Counted from the first letter of the stretch, positions 42,262-54,577 are shown. The stretch is 64,000 nucleotides of DNA from Gadus chalcogrammus (GCF_026213295.1 NC_079427.1:1111758-1175757); one strand, 5' to 3'. Made by a program: numbers and translations. Notes: generated by a model not told the origin, from the letters alone.

Positions 42262-42760
42262 TACTACAGCCTCCTCCTTGAGGAGCCGTACTCAGCCTCC
42301 TCCTTGAGGAGCAGTACTCCAGCCTCCTCCTTGAGGAGGAGCCGTACTCCAGCCTCCTCCTTGAGGAGGAGCAGTACTCCAGCCTCCTCCTTGAGGAGCA
42401 GTACTCCAGCCTCCTCCTTGAGGAGCCGTACTCCAGCCTCCTCCTTGAGGAGCCGTACTCCAGCCTCCTCCTTGAGGAGCCGTACTCCAGCCTCCTCCTG
42501 GAGGAGCAGTACTCCAGCCTCCTCCTGGAGGAGCAGTACTCCAGCCTCCTCCTTGAGGAGCCGTACCCCAGCCTCCTCCTTGAGGAGCAGTACTCCAGCC
42601 TCCTCCTTGAGGAGCCGTACCCCAGCCTCCTCCTTGAGGAGCAGTACTCCAGCCTCCTCCTGGAGGAGGAGCCGTACTCCAGCCTCCTCCTGGAGGAGGA
42701 GCAGTACTCCAGCCTCCTCCTTGAGGAGCCGTACTCCAGCCTCCTCCTTGAGGAGCTGTG
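42262..42760. repeat. 24-bp minisatellite CTCCTTGAGGAGCCGTACTC
   Basis: About 20 units of CCTCCTCCTTGAGGAGCMGTACTCCAG. Each unit contains the hairpin CTCCTTGAGGAG or CTCCTGGAGGAG. Confidence 0.95.
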
Positions 42761-43051
42761 ATGATGTGCTCCCCCCGTTTAGTCTTTTCGGCGGCAGAAC
42801 GCTCGAAAGGTTTGGGTGCTGCTGTGACCTTTCAGATTGTTAATAACTACTTTGGACGCTGTGTTAAGCAGTGGCAGGTACGCACGCTAAAGGACGTAGC
42901 GCATGAGGTGATTCACTCTATTTACACCAAGTAAACACAATCTAAAGTTCAGTGATGCATGCTGGGAAAGCAAGACACTCGTCACATGACCGCTGCCGCT
43001 CCGCAGCAGTTCACATGTAGAAGTCCAGAAGGAACTGAGAGGCTCCAGATG

Positions 43052-43690
43052 TTAGCAGGGCTAACAGCAGGGCTAACAGCAGGGCTAACAGCAGGGCTAA
43101 CAGCAGGGCTTACAGCGCTATCGGCCCTAGCCTCCAGATGTTAACAGGGCTAACAGCAGGGCTAACAGCAGGGCTAACAGCAGGGCTAACAGCAGGGCTA
43201 ACAGCAGGGCTAACAGCAGGGCTAACAGCAGGGCTAACAGCAGGGCTAACAGCAGGGCTAACAGCAGGGCTTACAGCGCTATCGGCCCTAGCCTCCAGGT
43301 GTTAACAGGGCTAACAGCAGGGCTAACAGCAGGGCTAACAGCAGGGCTAACAGCAGGGCTAACAGCAGGGCTAACAGCAGGGCTAACAGCAGGGCTAACA
43401 GCAGGGCTTACAGCGCTATCGGCCCTAGCCTCCAGATGTTAGCAGGGCTAACAGCAGGGCTAACAGCAGGGCTAACAGCAGGGCTAACAGCAGGGCTAAC
43501 AGCAGGGCTAACAGCGCTATCGGCCCTAGCCTCCAGGTGTTAACAGGGCTAACAGCAGGGCTAACAGCAGGGCTAACAGCAGGGCTAACAGCAGGGCTAA
43601 CAGCAGGGCTAACAGCAGGGCTAACAGCAGGGCTTACAGCGCTATCGGCCCTAGCCTCCAGGTGTTAACAGGGCTAACAGCAGGGCTAAT
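43052..43690. repeat. 12-bp minisatellite GGGCTAACAGCA with higher-order structure
   Basis: Blocks of 5-11 copies of GGGCTAACAGCA are separated five times by the same junction, TTACAGCGCTATCGGCCCTA + GCCTCCAGRTGTTARCA. This is a true higher-order array. Confidence 0.96.
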
Positions 43691-44545
<855 letters not shown>

Positions 44546-45029
44546 AGAAAAAGGAGAAGGAGACACAGGAGAGAGAGAGAGATTCATCATTCTTGCATTG
44601 ACAGAACAGACAATAACATGTTTGGATAGATAGAGTGACAGACCGACAGACAGACACACACAGACAGAGACAGACAGAGAGAGATAAATAGATGAAGCGT
44701 CTCCTCCTGTGAGCGTCCTGTTAGCATTGTGTTAGTATCTTCACCGCTGGGGGCCCAGTGTGAAGCTGAGAGACGGTATTATTCACCGTGATTCTGCTGC
44801 CGTAGAATCTCTGACACTCTCCTACCCCTGGGGAGAGAGGGAAGGGGGAGGGAGAGAGGGGGCGAGAGAGAGATTGGAGAGGGAGGTAGAGAAAGAGAGA
44901 GAGAGCAATTCAACAAAGCCGTGAATGACCTGAGAGACGGTGCAAGGAGGGCCTTTCATTCTATCACAAGAAACATCAAACTAGACCTCCCAGCTGAGAA
45001 CTGGATCAGGATCTCTGACACGCTCATAG

Positions 45030-45152
45030 AAACCTAACCCTGACCCTAACTCTGACCCTTACCCTGACCCTAACCCTTACCCTAACCTTAACCCTAACGT
45101 TAAACCTGACCCTAACCCTAACCCTGACCCTTACCCTGACCCTAACCCACTA
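45030..45152. repeat. degenerate telomere-like repeat (CCCTAA)n
   Basis: CCCTAACCCTAACCCT is mixed with CCCTGACCCT, CCCTTACCCT and AACGTTAAACC over about 120 bp. On the reverse strand this is TTAGGG-like. Confidence 0.85.
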
Positions 45153-45599
45153 AGCTATCTGCTGTGAGGTCTGGGGTCCACTCCCTAACCAAGACTTTAC
45201 AAACATCACAGCCAAACTCTAAGACTTCAAAGAAAATCACCTAATAATGCATGCAATCCTCCAATCCTTACCAAAATCCAGAAGAGGCTGAAATTGTATA
45301 TCCATCTGAAGGAAAGTGACAGCAACACACTCCACAACAAGGCCCTCACCAACAGAGTGTAACATCCAGAGAGCTGTCCCCTTAGCCAGCTTGTCCTGGG
45401 ACTTTGTCCAACACACAACCACCACCGCAGCAGGCAAAACCAAACTATAAGAAAACAAAAGGAAAACTATTTGATCCACCAAAAATGACCCTGAACAGAG
45501 AATACACCGTTGGAGAATACCTGACCACGTGACCCAAAGCTAAGAAGGTCCATGGCCAGGTACAGACTCAGTGAACACAGCCCGGCCACGGAGAAGGGA

Positions 45600-45626
45600 C
45601 GGACAGACAGACCTGGCTCCCAGAGG

Positions 45627-45690
<64 letters not shown>

Positions 45691-45716
45691 CGACAGACCG
45701 ACCTGGCTCCCAGAGG

Positions 45717-45784
<68 letters not shown>

Positions 45785-45798
45785 CTGGCTCCCAGAGG

Positions 45799-45838
<40 letters not shown>

Positions 45839-45892
45839 GGACGGACAGACGGACAGACGGACAGACAGACCTGGCTCCCAGAGGAGACAGAC
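45600..45892. repeat. (CAGA)n arrays separated by CCTGGCTCCCAGAGGAGA
   Basis: Four copies of GACCTGGCTCCCAGAGGAGA separate (CAGA)n runs of 50-75 bp. The spacer encodes the LINE motif TWLPEE, so the LINE codons themselves were amplified along with the microsatellite. Confidence 0.92.
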
Positions 45893-46157
45893 TGCGGTCC
45901 CACTGCACACAACACCCAACTGGAAACTGGGCTTCATTTACTAACGTCCTGCCAGTCGTACCAAGACATCAGGAACACACACTGCCCACGGATTACAAAG
46001 ACGTACAGGACTTTGAAGACACTACAGACGCTGACAAACTGCCATCTCTGTTGGGAGAAACGACGTGTGATCACAGCAGCCAGATTCATCCCCTGATGAG
46101 AAGGTCCTCAAAGTCCCCGTGAACAGACTCCTCCCACTGCCGTTGCACTTTTGACAG

Positions 46158-46185
46158 AGACAGAGACAGAGACAGAGACAGAGAC

Positions 46186-46254
<69 letters not shown>
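46158..46254. repeat. (GACA)n/(GA)n microsatellite
   Basis: GAGACA repeats pass into pure GA. Confidence 0.95.
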
Positions 46255-46256
<2 letters not shown>

Positions 46257-46323
46257 AACGAGACTCCTCACATTCTCTCGGCATTAAACTACAAAAAAAT
46301 GTAATAATAAAGTGATATACAGA

Positions 46324-46510
46324 CGGAAGACACACACACTGTAAGCACACACACTGTACACACACACAGTGATAGACAGATACACACACAGTGATAGACA
46401 GAACACACACACACAGTGATAGACAGAAAGCACACACACACATACACAGTGATAGTCAGAAGACAGACACACAAACACACACACACACACACACACACAG
46501 TGATAGACAG
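46324..46510. repeat. CACACA/GTGATAGACAGA minisatellite
   Basis: Units of ACACACACAGTGATAGACAGA of varying length. The same unit reappears at 46865-47025. Confidence 0.9.
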
Positions 46511-46609
46511 ACACAGCTGGTTTCAGCCGTCTCCCCACCAGCTCCGTGTTTCTTGCCGTTTTTAACCGTTGTCTGGGGCGACGTAGCCCTGAACCATTGA
46601 GTCAGGATC

Positions 46610-46760
46610 TGAACCACAGAAAGGCTCTCAGAGCTCTGAACCACAGACAGGCTCTCAGAGCTCTGAACCACAGACAGGCTCTCAGAGCTCTGAACCACAG
46701 ACAGGCTCTCAGAGCTCTGAACCACAGACAGGCCCTCAGAGCTCTGAACCACAGACAGTC
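46610..46760. repeat. 27-bp minisatellite CTGAACCACAGACAGGCTCT
   Basis: Six units of CTCTGAACCACAGACAGGCTCTCAGAG. Each unit ends in a small palindrome (CTCAGAGCTCTGA). Confidence 0.95.
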
Positions 46761-46864
46761 TCGGCGCTGCTATGGGAGGGGACCCCTGAACCCCGGTGAA
46801 CTCGTCTCCTCCTCCTCAGATGCAGCAGTTTTGTGGTATTCTGAACCACGCACTACAAAGGATT

Positions 46865-47025
46865 CACACACAGTGATACAGACGGACACACACACGCACA
46901 CACACACACATTGATAGACAGACACAAGACAAACACACACACACACAGTGATAGTCAGACGGACACACAAACACACACACACGCACACAGTGATAGACAG
47001 ACAGAAGGCGCACACACACACACAG
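46865..47025. repeat. second block of the CACACA/GTGATAGACAGA minisatellite
   Basis: ACACACAGTGATAGACAGAC-type units as at 46324-46510, separated from it by the 27-bp array. Confidence 0.88.
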
Positions 47026-47029
47026 TGAG

Positions 47030-48550
47030 ACTACTTTAAACTTTTTTACAAAGTATGTAACACTTTATAGCGTAACGCTCTGTGTATTTTACCGTGAACA
47101 CTTTGAACTCTGAATGAGTTTATTCCGTGACAAGCATCGTTAGCAGAGTCGTCTCATGAAGGATTCAGGGGCTAGCCCCGGTAGCGCAGCCGTGCTAGCC
47201 CAGCAGGACGCAAGCAACCAAAGCACTAGCATTAACTTTGAATGAGAAACATCCTGTACCCCAAACATGCCAACATATTCTCTACAGAATAGGACAACAC
47301 TTCTACATCCTTGAACAAACGTGCTCAATGGTTGAGAAGTATGAAATTATATTGACGTTTTAACATAAGCCTTCCATTCTAAGGACCGTCATAGCGCTAG
47401 AAGATGTGCGTTCTGCATCTGGAATATGTAGTGGAGCACTCAAGGTAACAGCTGGGAAAAATCATCCATCTGTTACCCATAGCCTAGCACGCAAATAGCT
47501 GTGTAACTAACTAGCACTGACGCTACCTTTCTAAACCTCATGTCATGCTGACACCCCTTCGCTGACCTGCCGTAAAGCACCCCATTCAGAAGCTCAGCAT
47601 CTTAGCTTTACGACTGAGTTTAGCATCTTATCTTAGCATCTTAGCTTAGCAACTTCGCTTCTGCTAGTAATTCTTTTAAAAAACTCCAAAAACATGTCCA
47701 CCTGCTGCTAGGGGAGGGAAAGAGGAAGGAGAGAGAGATCGACAGTGTTTTTTGTTTGATATTTGTTCCTGTACGTCTCCTCAGCTGTAACATCGTCCCC
47801 TCATGGACTGTGTGCGTGTCCCAGTTCCACTCAGCTACTGCCTCCCACATCTGAACACTGGATAGGGCTGGGCCTACAGCCTGGAGAACACACCGGTATC
47901 CATCACTCCTTCATCACCATCATAGTATTTACAAGAGTTAGAGTCTGACAGGAAGCCAGTTCAGACCAGATTTTTTCCTCTCACTCTTTCGGACAGTTAG
48001 ACTGGAAAGGCCTCTTTGGAAACAATCACAAGCGCTCTCTCTCCCTTTCGCTCTCTGTTCTCTCTCTCCGTCTCTATCTCTATTTTACTGTCCGTCCACC
48101 TCTGTCACTTTATTAACTATAGTCATGTGATGAAACAAATTTTTTAACACTAACATTTCAAACTTACATATCATCTGAACCAACCCCTCTCTAATTCATC
48201 AACATCATCATCCTCATCACCGGGGAACGGGAAGACCTTCTACCCGCCAGTCCCTAGCAACAGCGGCGGGCCCCAGACCCCGGTCCAACACCGCCACCTA
48301 GAGGCAGCGAACTGAAGTGTTCAAAACATCCGTTTCTCTTCCTTCCAAAGTTGCAACTCGGACTTCAATATTGTATTCATGTTACTGTATCGCCGCCGCC
48401 GGTTTGATGATTTATTTGGCGTTTTACAGAGGAAGGAGAAGGCATGTCATGAATAAATAATGAGATTCGTACAAGGTGGAAGACAAGTTAATGACAATGG
48501 TGACCTGTCGCTTTAACTAATTTGTGGGCACACTAGTTAGTGCCAATCCT
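47030..48550. other. intergenic, nothing recognised
   Basis: Small tandem TTAGCATCTTAGC motifs near 47600-47650 and CT-rich sequence at 48030-48090. No supported gene. Confidence 0.4.
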
Positions 48551-48553
48551 TAA

Positions 48554-48821
48554 AGGCCCATGGCATGCCACCAGGTGTGGTGTGATTAACTGCTATAAGC
48601 CGTTTTGGAAATCTGCCCCTAATGACATCACAGGTGGGCGTGTCCACCTAGATGTGTGCTGGATAGATCAGTCTACCAGCCCGCCCAGTGGACTGTAGCA
48701 AACGTTGCTCATCTATCCGTCACACATCTAGGTGTACACGCCCACCTGTGATGTCATAAGGGGCAGATTTCCAAAACTGATTTCCTAATCACACCACACC
48801 TGGTGGCATGCAATGGGACCT
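48554..48821. mobile_element. TTAA-flanked fold-back MITE, copy 2
   Basis: TTAA at 48550-48553 and 48822-48825 bound 268 bp with ends AGGCCCATGGCATGCCACCA and TGGTGGCATGCAATGGGACC then T. The arms are long inverted repeats (GTTTTGGAAATCTGCCCC against GGGGCAGATTTCCAAAAC; GTGGGCGTGTCCACCTAGAT against ATCTAGGTGTACACGCCCAC). The centre matches the copy at 658-932 (GTGTGCTGGATAGATCAGTC). Confidence 0.9.
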
Positions 48822-48825
48822 TTAA

Positions 48826-49654
48826 CATCCCAAGTGACGGATCAACCATCTTAACGGCTGCTTTTCAACGCATCACATATATACCTCCAACGGTTCCCAC
48901 ACTCCCCAGACCCCTGGGTTCAGAAGGTCCTTGAGGAGAGGTCAACTCACCCCAGAGCCCTGGCTTCAGAAGGTCCTGGATGAGCGGCCCGGAGCCTCTG
49001 AAGCCTGAGGACCATCACCTCACGCTGCTGGACTCTTCTCATTGTTTAATTTGATACTTTGTTGATATTTGTACTATGGAGACTTTTATCGTTGGCTAAT
49101 TTGTTATGGAAAAGCCCTTTTGTGCTAAACGTACCAGTGATGGCCTAGACTCAACGTCCCATGTACAACCATATGTAGAACAAACATTGATGTGGAACAA
49201 AAGCAGAAAGAAGGGCTGATGATCTGAGAGTGGGTCACAGATCAAGGTTTTGAAGGAGGTTCTAGGGGCCCCTCCTGTTCCCGGGCCCCTGGGCTGTAGG
49301 AGGTTCTAGGGCCCCCCCTGGCCCCTGGACTAGAGGACGAGAGGTCTTTGTACAGACCCTGAGGTACCATCAGCCTCCTTGGCGCATGGCCTTCAATCAC
49401 ACCTTTTAAACGAGTCAATAAATGTTAATGTTAACCATTACTGTGCTGCCCTCGCACAGCTAGAGAACAACCTTCCAATCCTCCAATACATCCAATACGC
49501 TTGACTTTTTTGTAACGTTTACTAAAGTCTTCTTGGGATTTGTACATTAATGTTGTAAAATTCTAACACAATGCAGAAATAGAAATAAACGTCAATTTTA
49601 CATAGCGGGACTATTGCAGGAATTAGCCTTATACAGAGTAATTAACTATAGCAA
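48826..49654. other. intergenic, nothing recognised
   Basis: A duplicated phrase GGGTTCAGAAGGTCCTTGAG / GGCTTCAGAAGGTCCTGGAT (48918 and 48962) is the only structure seen. Confidence 0.4.
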
Positions 49655-49860
49655 TTCAAAGAATCAGGTAAATACAGACTAATAGTGACAAGCCACAAAC
49701 GATTAGCCACTTCCAGGTACCATGTGCAAAGCTGAATGAACCAAGACCAGCTGAACCATTATAAAGAATCATCACTATCATCAAAATGCGCCTGCATTAC
49801 CAAATGTGTCTGCATGGTGGCAGCACATTCAATTAGACTCATGAAACAAACTTTGAAAAA
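49655..49860. repeat. segment A', duplicated at 56524-56725
   Basis: TACAGACTAATAGTGACAAG, AAACGATTAGCCAC, AACCATTATAAAGAATCATC and ACCAAATGTGTCTGCAT match segment A at 56.5 kb in the same order, at roughly 80-85 percent by eye. It lies just 3' of the TRIM gene. Confidence 0.75.
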
Positions 49861-50102
49861 CACGCCTTATAGACGGCAGCACAATTATTGTTATTCAAAA
49901 TTTCTATTTTCTTCTCATTGACTCGGCGATTGGGCATGTTTCTGTGCTTGTTTGAGTATGAACCAAACACCCTAGAGAGGTAAAGGTTGTGTTGATCTGG
50001 ACTCAACGCCCCAACATCCAGCAGCCCCTGATGCCCTGGAGGAGAAGTCCTGTACGACCCACACCGTGGGGATGGAACCCGGTGGGCAGGGGCTCCTTAA
50101 CC

Positions 50103-51777
50103 TCAGTGCTGTTGGAAGGGACTGATGGTCAGAAAGCCATCGCCAGGTCTGTCACTGGGCCGGAAGAATGGGAGGATGTTGGTTCTGTTGTACTTGCTGT
50201 ACTTGCTGAAGTCGTTGAAGCAGCAGCCACTGAAGCAGTACATCAGGGACCTGGAGTCCACGTCGTAGAAGGAGACACAGCCCCCGTCGTAGTCCACAGA
50301 TACCCCCACCTTCTGGGGCCGGTGCCCCAGGTGGAGGGGCACGGGGGGGCTGGCATTGGCCTGGTACTGCCCATCGGAGAGACCCAGGGTGCAGACGCCC
50401 TGCTCAGGCAGAAGGTTGATACAGGGACCCCACCTCTGGATGGACTCTCTGACCACCCCCACCTCCCAACCCGTCTGTCCCCTCACCTCCACCTGGAAGT
50501 AGAAACGCCCCGATGAGAAGCCCTTCTTGGCCAGAACCCAGTGGTGGGAGTCAAACCTCTTGGGGTTCTTGAGGAGAGGGTCTTGGGTCAGCGGCCCTCC
50601 GTCCTTCACTCCTTTCTGATCTTGGGAGAGGACCAAGCCGGGGTGGGCGGTGTCAGCGTCCAGGTCCACCTCCACCCAGTGGCGCTGCTGGGCCTTCAGC
50701 TTGTCCTCCTCCCCAGCCAGGACCCTCTGCATCTCCCTGCTCAGAGTCTCCTCCACCCTCAGCACCAACGCCTTCACCTCCGCCGCCCACAGCGGCTGCT
50801 GCCGGACGGCGCCCCCGGTGGGGCCCCCGGGAGCCGGGGGGGCGGGGAGGGGCCCAGGGGAGGAGGAGGAGGAGCCGAGGAGGAGGAGGAGATCCTTGGT
50901 CTGGCCGAGCTTCTCCATCTGCTTGCTCTTCTGGTGGAGCTCTGCTAGCTCCAAGTGGAGCTTTCTGAGATGATGTGTAGCCTTTGCCCCCTCTGACTTC
51001 TGCCTCTCCTTCATCACTCCGAGCATCTGCTCCATGTGGGCCTGAGCATACGTAGCAAGACCTGAGCCGCCATGCTCTCCTGCGTGTCCGTCTCCACCTC
51101 CCTCCTCCTGTCCTTTATGTTTCACCTGCTCCTTCATCTGGAGCGCCCTGACTCCTAGACCAGTCCTCCTCTCTGCGGCCTCCTCCTCCAGGGAGACGGT
51201 CTGGTGGGTCAGGTGTTCCTCCTTCATACAAAGGACGCACACGCACACCTGCTCCTCCCTGTAGAACACCTCCAGCACCTTGTTGTGCTTCTGGCACACG
51301 CGGGCGGCCAGGTTCTGCAGCGGCTCCTCCAGCTGGTGCCTCATGAGGCCGGCCGGCCAGGTTCTGCAGCGGCTCCTGCAGCTGGTGCCTCATGAGGCCG
51401 GGCACCCTGCGGTGCGGCTCCAGGTGGCGGCGGCAGTAGGACACCAGACCCACCATGCAGGTCTTCAGGGCCCTGAGCTTGGAGCCCGGGCAGACGTCGC
51501 AAGGCACCTGCCCCGGCCGGGCGACGGAGCCCTCCTCCTCTCGGGTGCTGATGAAGCGCTCCACCATGTCCCGCAGGCCGGTGTTCACCCTGATCTCCGA
51601 GGGTCTGCAGGGCTGCCGGCAGCACGGGCAGCCCGGCGCCGTCTGGTTGGTCCAGAACCGGTTGATGCAGGCCTTGCAGAAGTTATGACCGCATGGCGTG
51701 GAGACGGGCTCAGTGAAGACCTGGAGACAGATGGGACACTGGAGCTGGTCCTCAGACACATTCGTTGGGGAGGACAT
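50103..51777 (-). pseudogene. TRIM-family RING/B-box/B30.2 gene with frameshifting duplication
   Basis: Fish TRIM proteins are E3 ubiquitin ligases, often antiviral. From ATG at 51777: a complete C3HC4 RING (CPICLQVFTEPVSTPCGHNF ... CPCC), B-box 1-like (CDVCPGSKLRALKTC), B-box 2 (CQKHNKVLEVF ... CVLCMKEEHLTH), coiled coil, then PRY-SPRY (VDLDADTAHPGLVLS; HHWVLAKKGFSSGRFYFQVE; VSVDYDGGCVSFYDVDS), ending at TGA or similar at 50103. A 49-bp tandem duplication (51306-51354 and 51355-51403) shifts the frame between the B-boxes. Without it the length would be 1626 nt, divisible by 3. B-box 1 has Gly (CMVGLVSYC) and B-box 2 has Tyr (LEVFYREEQ) where the family has zinc-binding Cys. Either a young pseudogene or an assembly error; the B30.2 domain is open throughout. 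The coding part is one exon; CCCCAG at 51797 may be the acceptor of a 5' UTR intron. Confidence 0.85.
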
Positions 51778-52009
51778 GACTTGAGGAGAAGGGAGACCTG
51801 GGGAGAAGGGGTGAGGAAGGAGGACAGGGGAGATACGTCAACAAGGCAGCATATCCTCAGGCTAATGCTCTCCAGGTGCTGGAGTTGAACCAAATTTATT
51901 CACCAGTTGAAGAGTCAAGAGACACCTTATTACCAACCGTTTGCAAACCACTTTGCAACTGTTTGAATGCTAAACATTGCTGTTAGGACAGAGATCAAAA
52001 GTTTAAAAG

Positions 52010-52610
52010 GATAATCAATTGAATGCCCCCACCCCTCCTCACTCCTCCAGTTCGTCTCAATCAACATCCTGCCATTCCTTACCACCCTCATCAACTCTTC
52101 CCTCACTTCAGGCATTTTTTCAGGGTCCTTCAAGACAGAATCAGGCCGCTCCTTAAGAAATCGACCCTTGACACCACCGACATCCAGAACTAAAGACCAG
52201 TATCCCTTCTCTCTTTCCTTTCTTAAACACTGTAACGTGCCATCTCTGATCAACTGTTCTCCTATCTCTCACACAACATTCTGCTTGACCCTCTTCAATC
52301 CGGCTTCAAGTCCGCACACTCCACTGAGACAGCTTTCCTCGCAGTGAATGAGTCACTCCATGCTGCCAGAGCCTCGTCCCTCTCATCGGTTCACTTTCTC
52401 CTCAACCTGTCCCTGGCGCTCGACACTTTGAACCACCAGATCCTCATCACTACTCTTGCTGAACTCTGCCTCGCTGACTCTGCGCTACCCTGGTCAACAT
52501 CCTACCCATCAGGGGACATGGAATGGTTACTAGTCCGCACCCTGTACTCTTGACACTGGTGTCCCTCAAGGCTCTGTACTGGAGCCCCTTCTCTTCTCCC
52601 TATATACCAG
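52010..52610 (+). pseudogene. LINE (L2/CR1-like) reverse transcriptase fragment
   Basis: Across shifting frames: LKHCNVPSLIN, LLDPLQSGFKSAHST-like sequence at 52282-52330, then ESLHAARASSLSSVHFLLNL, LALDTLNHQILITTLAELCL, and DTGVPQGSVLEPLLFSLYT. This is the RT palm region of fish L2/CR1-type elements (LLLLDLSAAFDTVNHQILL ... TTGVPQGSVLGPLLF). The catalytic AFD is altered (ALD), and several stops are present. Confidence 0.82.
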
Positions 52611-52679
52611 AGCATATAGGGAGACGGCATACGGCAACCAGAGACGGCATATGGTCTCTGGTTCTTCCCCTTCATGACA

Positions 52680-53090
52680 ATCTGAAGTACAGACTGAGCA
52701 GCGACATGGAGGAGAAAGGGATTATTGCCGTTTGCGGACTCCCGGTACTTCCACAACGAGACTCGTAGTGGGGGTTATATCGGCCATGGTTGACAAGGAA
52801 TTGGGGGAAAGGAACTTTGGCTTTGACTCCCTGAACTCCAGACATGGAGGAGGAAGGGATTGTTGCACACAGTTGTTTCCCGGGATTGGCTCCCGCCGGA
52901 GCCCTGCTTTCAGGGTCATTTTTTCAAAGGCGAGCAGGATACCTATTACTCGTTTTACACTTAACACCATTTCTAGCCACTGGGGGACCATAGGCAGGCT
53001 AGGGGAACTCATATTTATGTTAGAAAACCTCATAAAGTGACATTTTGATGCCATGAGTATGTTGAAGCAAGACAAAGTAGAAAACGCGCA
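52680..53090. mobile_element. unidentified repeat-like segment
   Basis: GACATGGAGGAGAAAGGGAT at 52705 is nearly repeated as GACATGGAGGAGGAAGGGAT at 52841. The segment looks like a small DNA element, but I could not fix the ends. Confidence 0.3.
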
Positions 53091-53239
53091 TCAATGTAGA
53101 TCACACAGCATGGACGCTATTGGTTTGCAAATGAATTCCCTTCCCTTTTTATTTTGATTTGTTGGGATGTAAAAGGTGTCAAATGTGGGGGGAAAAAATT
53201 GTAAAAAAGCATAACATTGCTGATCATTTTGACAGTAGG

Positions 53240-54577
53240 CAGTGTTGGGGAGTAACGGAATACATGTAGCGGCGTTATGTATTCAGAATTCAAATTATAG
53301 CTAACTGTATTCCGTTATTCTCTAGGTCGTCCTCAGACGAGCCCTCCGTCGTTGCTTCCAGTCATCCCGATTCTCCATACATCTGGCCAGTTCATTGGTT
53401 CTTTGCGCTCCTGCATCCTTCTTGAGTACAACCACGTATGTTACTGTAGGACGTCCTCGAGACCGATGCCCATGGGTTGGTTCCTACAGTACCAATTTGC
53501 TGGCTGGCAGCTCTTGGTGTCTTTGGCAGTGTCCCGCCAGTCTCATTCTCCTGGCAGCTACTTTTCTCACTCACCCTTGGTGTTTTTACAGTTACAATTT
53601 AAATAGTTGGTATTTAGAATACAGTCACATTGTTGAAATCAATGGATTACATGACGATACTTCTATTTCAGCAGTTTATTCATGCTTTCACACAAACAGC
53701 ATTTGGTGCACACTAAACGAGTTTGGTCCCTTGATTCGGTAGTTTGCGTTGGTGTGAATGCAACCACCTCACTTCGATGCAAACCAAATCAGCCGTCCGA
53801 GACCTCCCTGAACAGCTGGTCTCGGTTCGCTTCCAAACGAACCCTGGTACGGTTCGCTTGAGATGTGAAAGCGAACGCACCTCGGTCCGATCCAGTTCAA
53901 CAAAGCATATGCCTCTTTAGACGTAACAGGCACCCGCTCAGCCGCGCGCATTATGGGAATTATTATTTGATTAGCGGTAACTCCAAGACTAGCAGCAAAT
54001 TGTCGGACTGTCTGGGAATTTGGACAGACACCCACAAGAAACGTATGCTGGAAAACACACATAAAAATGCCGATGCATTTAACACATTCAGCACAAGGAT
54101 GACGGAGAAGGAGTTCGACCGGTCCACTACCACCCCAGACCTTTTTGTCCAATAATTTAACGATCCTCTCTCTCTCTCTCTCTCCGATTTTATAGGCAAC
54201 AGCTATGCACTTAGCTCAGTGAATTTTTCTTTAGATGTAATAGCAATTATCTTTCGCATGAACATACCCTGAAAAGTCTTTGTTCCACTGCAGCAAATTA
54301 TATAAAATAGTGCACTTTCAGGGAGACTTGGGCCTAACACATTCAGCACATTCAGCCAGTTTGAACAGAAGAACACACTAGAATAGGCCTGTTTGATAAG
54401 CAGGATTTGATGCCGCATTCCTACACTTATAAAATGCAATTCAAGTGGAAGTAATCCAAGTATTCAGAATACTACTCAGATTGAGTGATGAAACGGAATA
54501 CGTTACATATTACATTTTTGGGCATGTACTCTGTATTCTGTTCTGGATACATTTTAAAAGTATCCTTCCCAACACTG
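53240..54577. mobile_element. hAT-type element with CAGTGTTGGG ends
   Basis: CAGTGTTGGGGAGTAACGG at 53240 and GTATCCTTCCCAACACTG at 54577 are inverted over CAGTGTTGGG(G/A)AG. The flanking ACAGTAGG and ACAGTATA agree at 6 of 8 bases. Subterminal CGGAATACATGTA and ACGGAATACGTTACATATTA are related. An inner + strand frame at 53990-54150 (WTDTHKKRMLENTHKNADAF) faintly resembles a trihelix/MADF DNA-binding domain. A CT run lies at 54162-54183. Confidence 0.7.

Larger units (their letters stand above)
44905..46130 (+). pseudogene. LINE ORF2 C-terminal fragment, interrupted by repeats
   Basis: The + strand frames read FNKAVNDLRDGARRAFHSIT, then after a telomere-like block LSAV, KSPNNAC, LKLYIHLKESDSNTLHNKAL, SPLSQLVLGLCPT, MARYRLSEHSPATEKG, TWLPEETD, DIRNTH and TDADKLPSLLGE. 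This follows the order of the C-terminal region of fish LINEs (RKSPNNACRAELGR ... KFWIHLKESDPN ... YRLSEHSLAIEKGRH). There are many stops, so it is dead. The CAGA array at 45600-45880 grew inside it. Confidence 0.72.

Noticed and set aside
45030..45152. True chromosome end
   Set aside because: The telomere-like repeats are degenerate, only about 120 bp long, and flanked by LINE sequence on both sides.
50541..51888. + strand frames up to 202 aa over the TRIM gene
   Set aside because: Antisense to the RING, coiled-coil and B30.2 coding sequence on the reverse strand.
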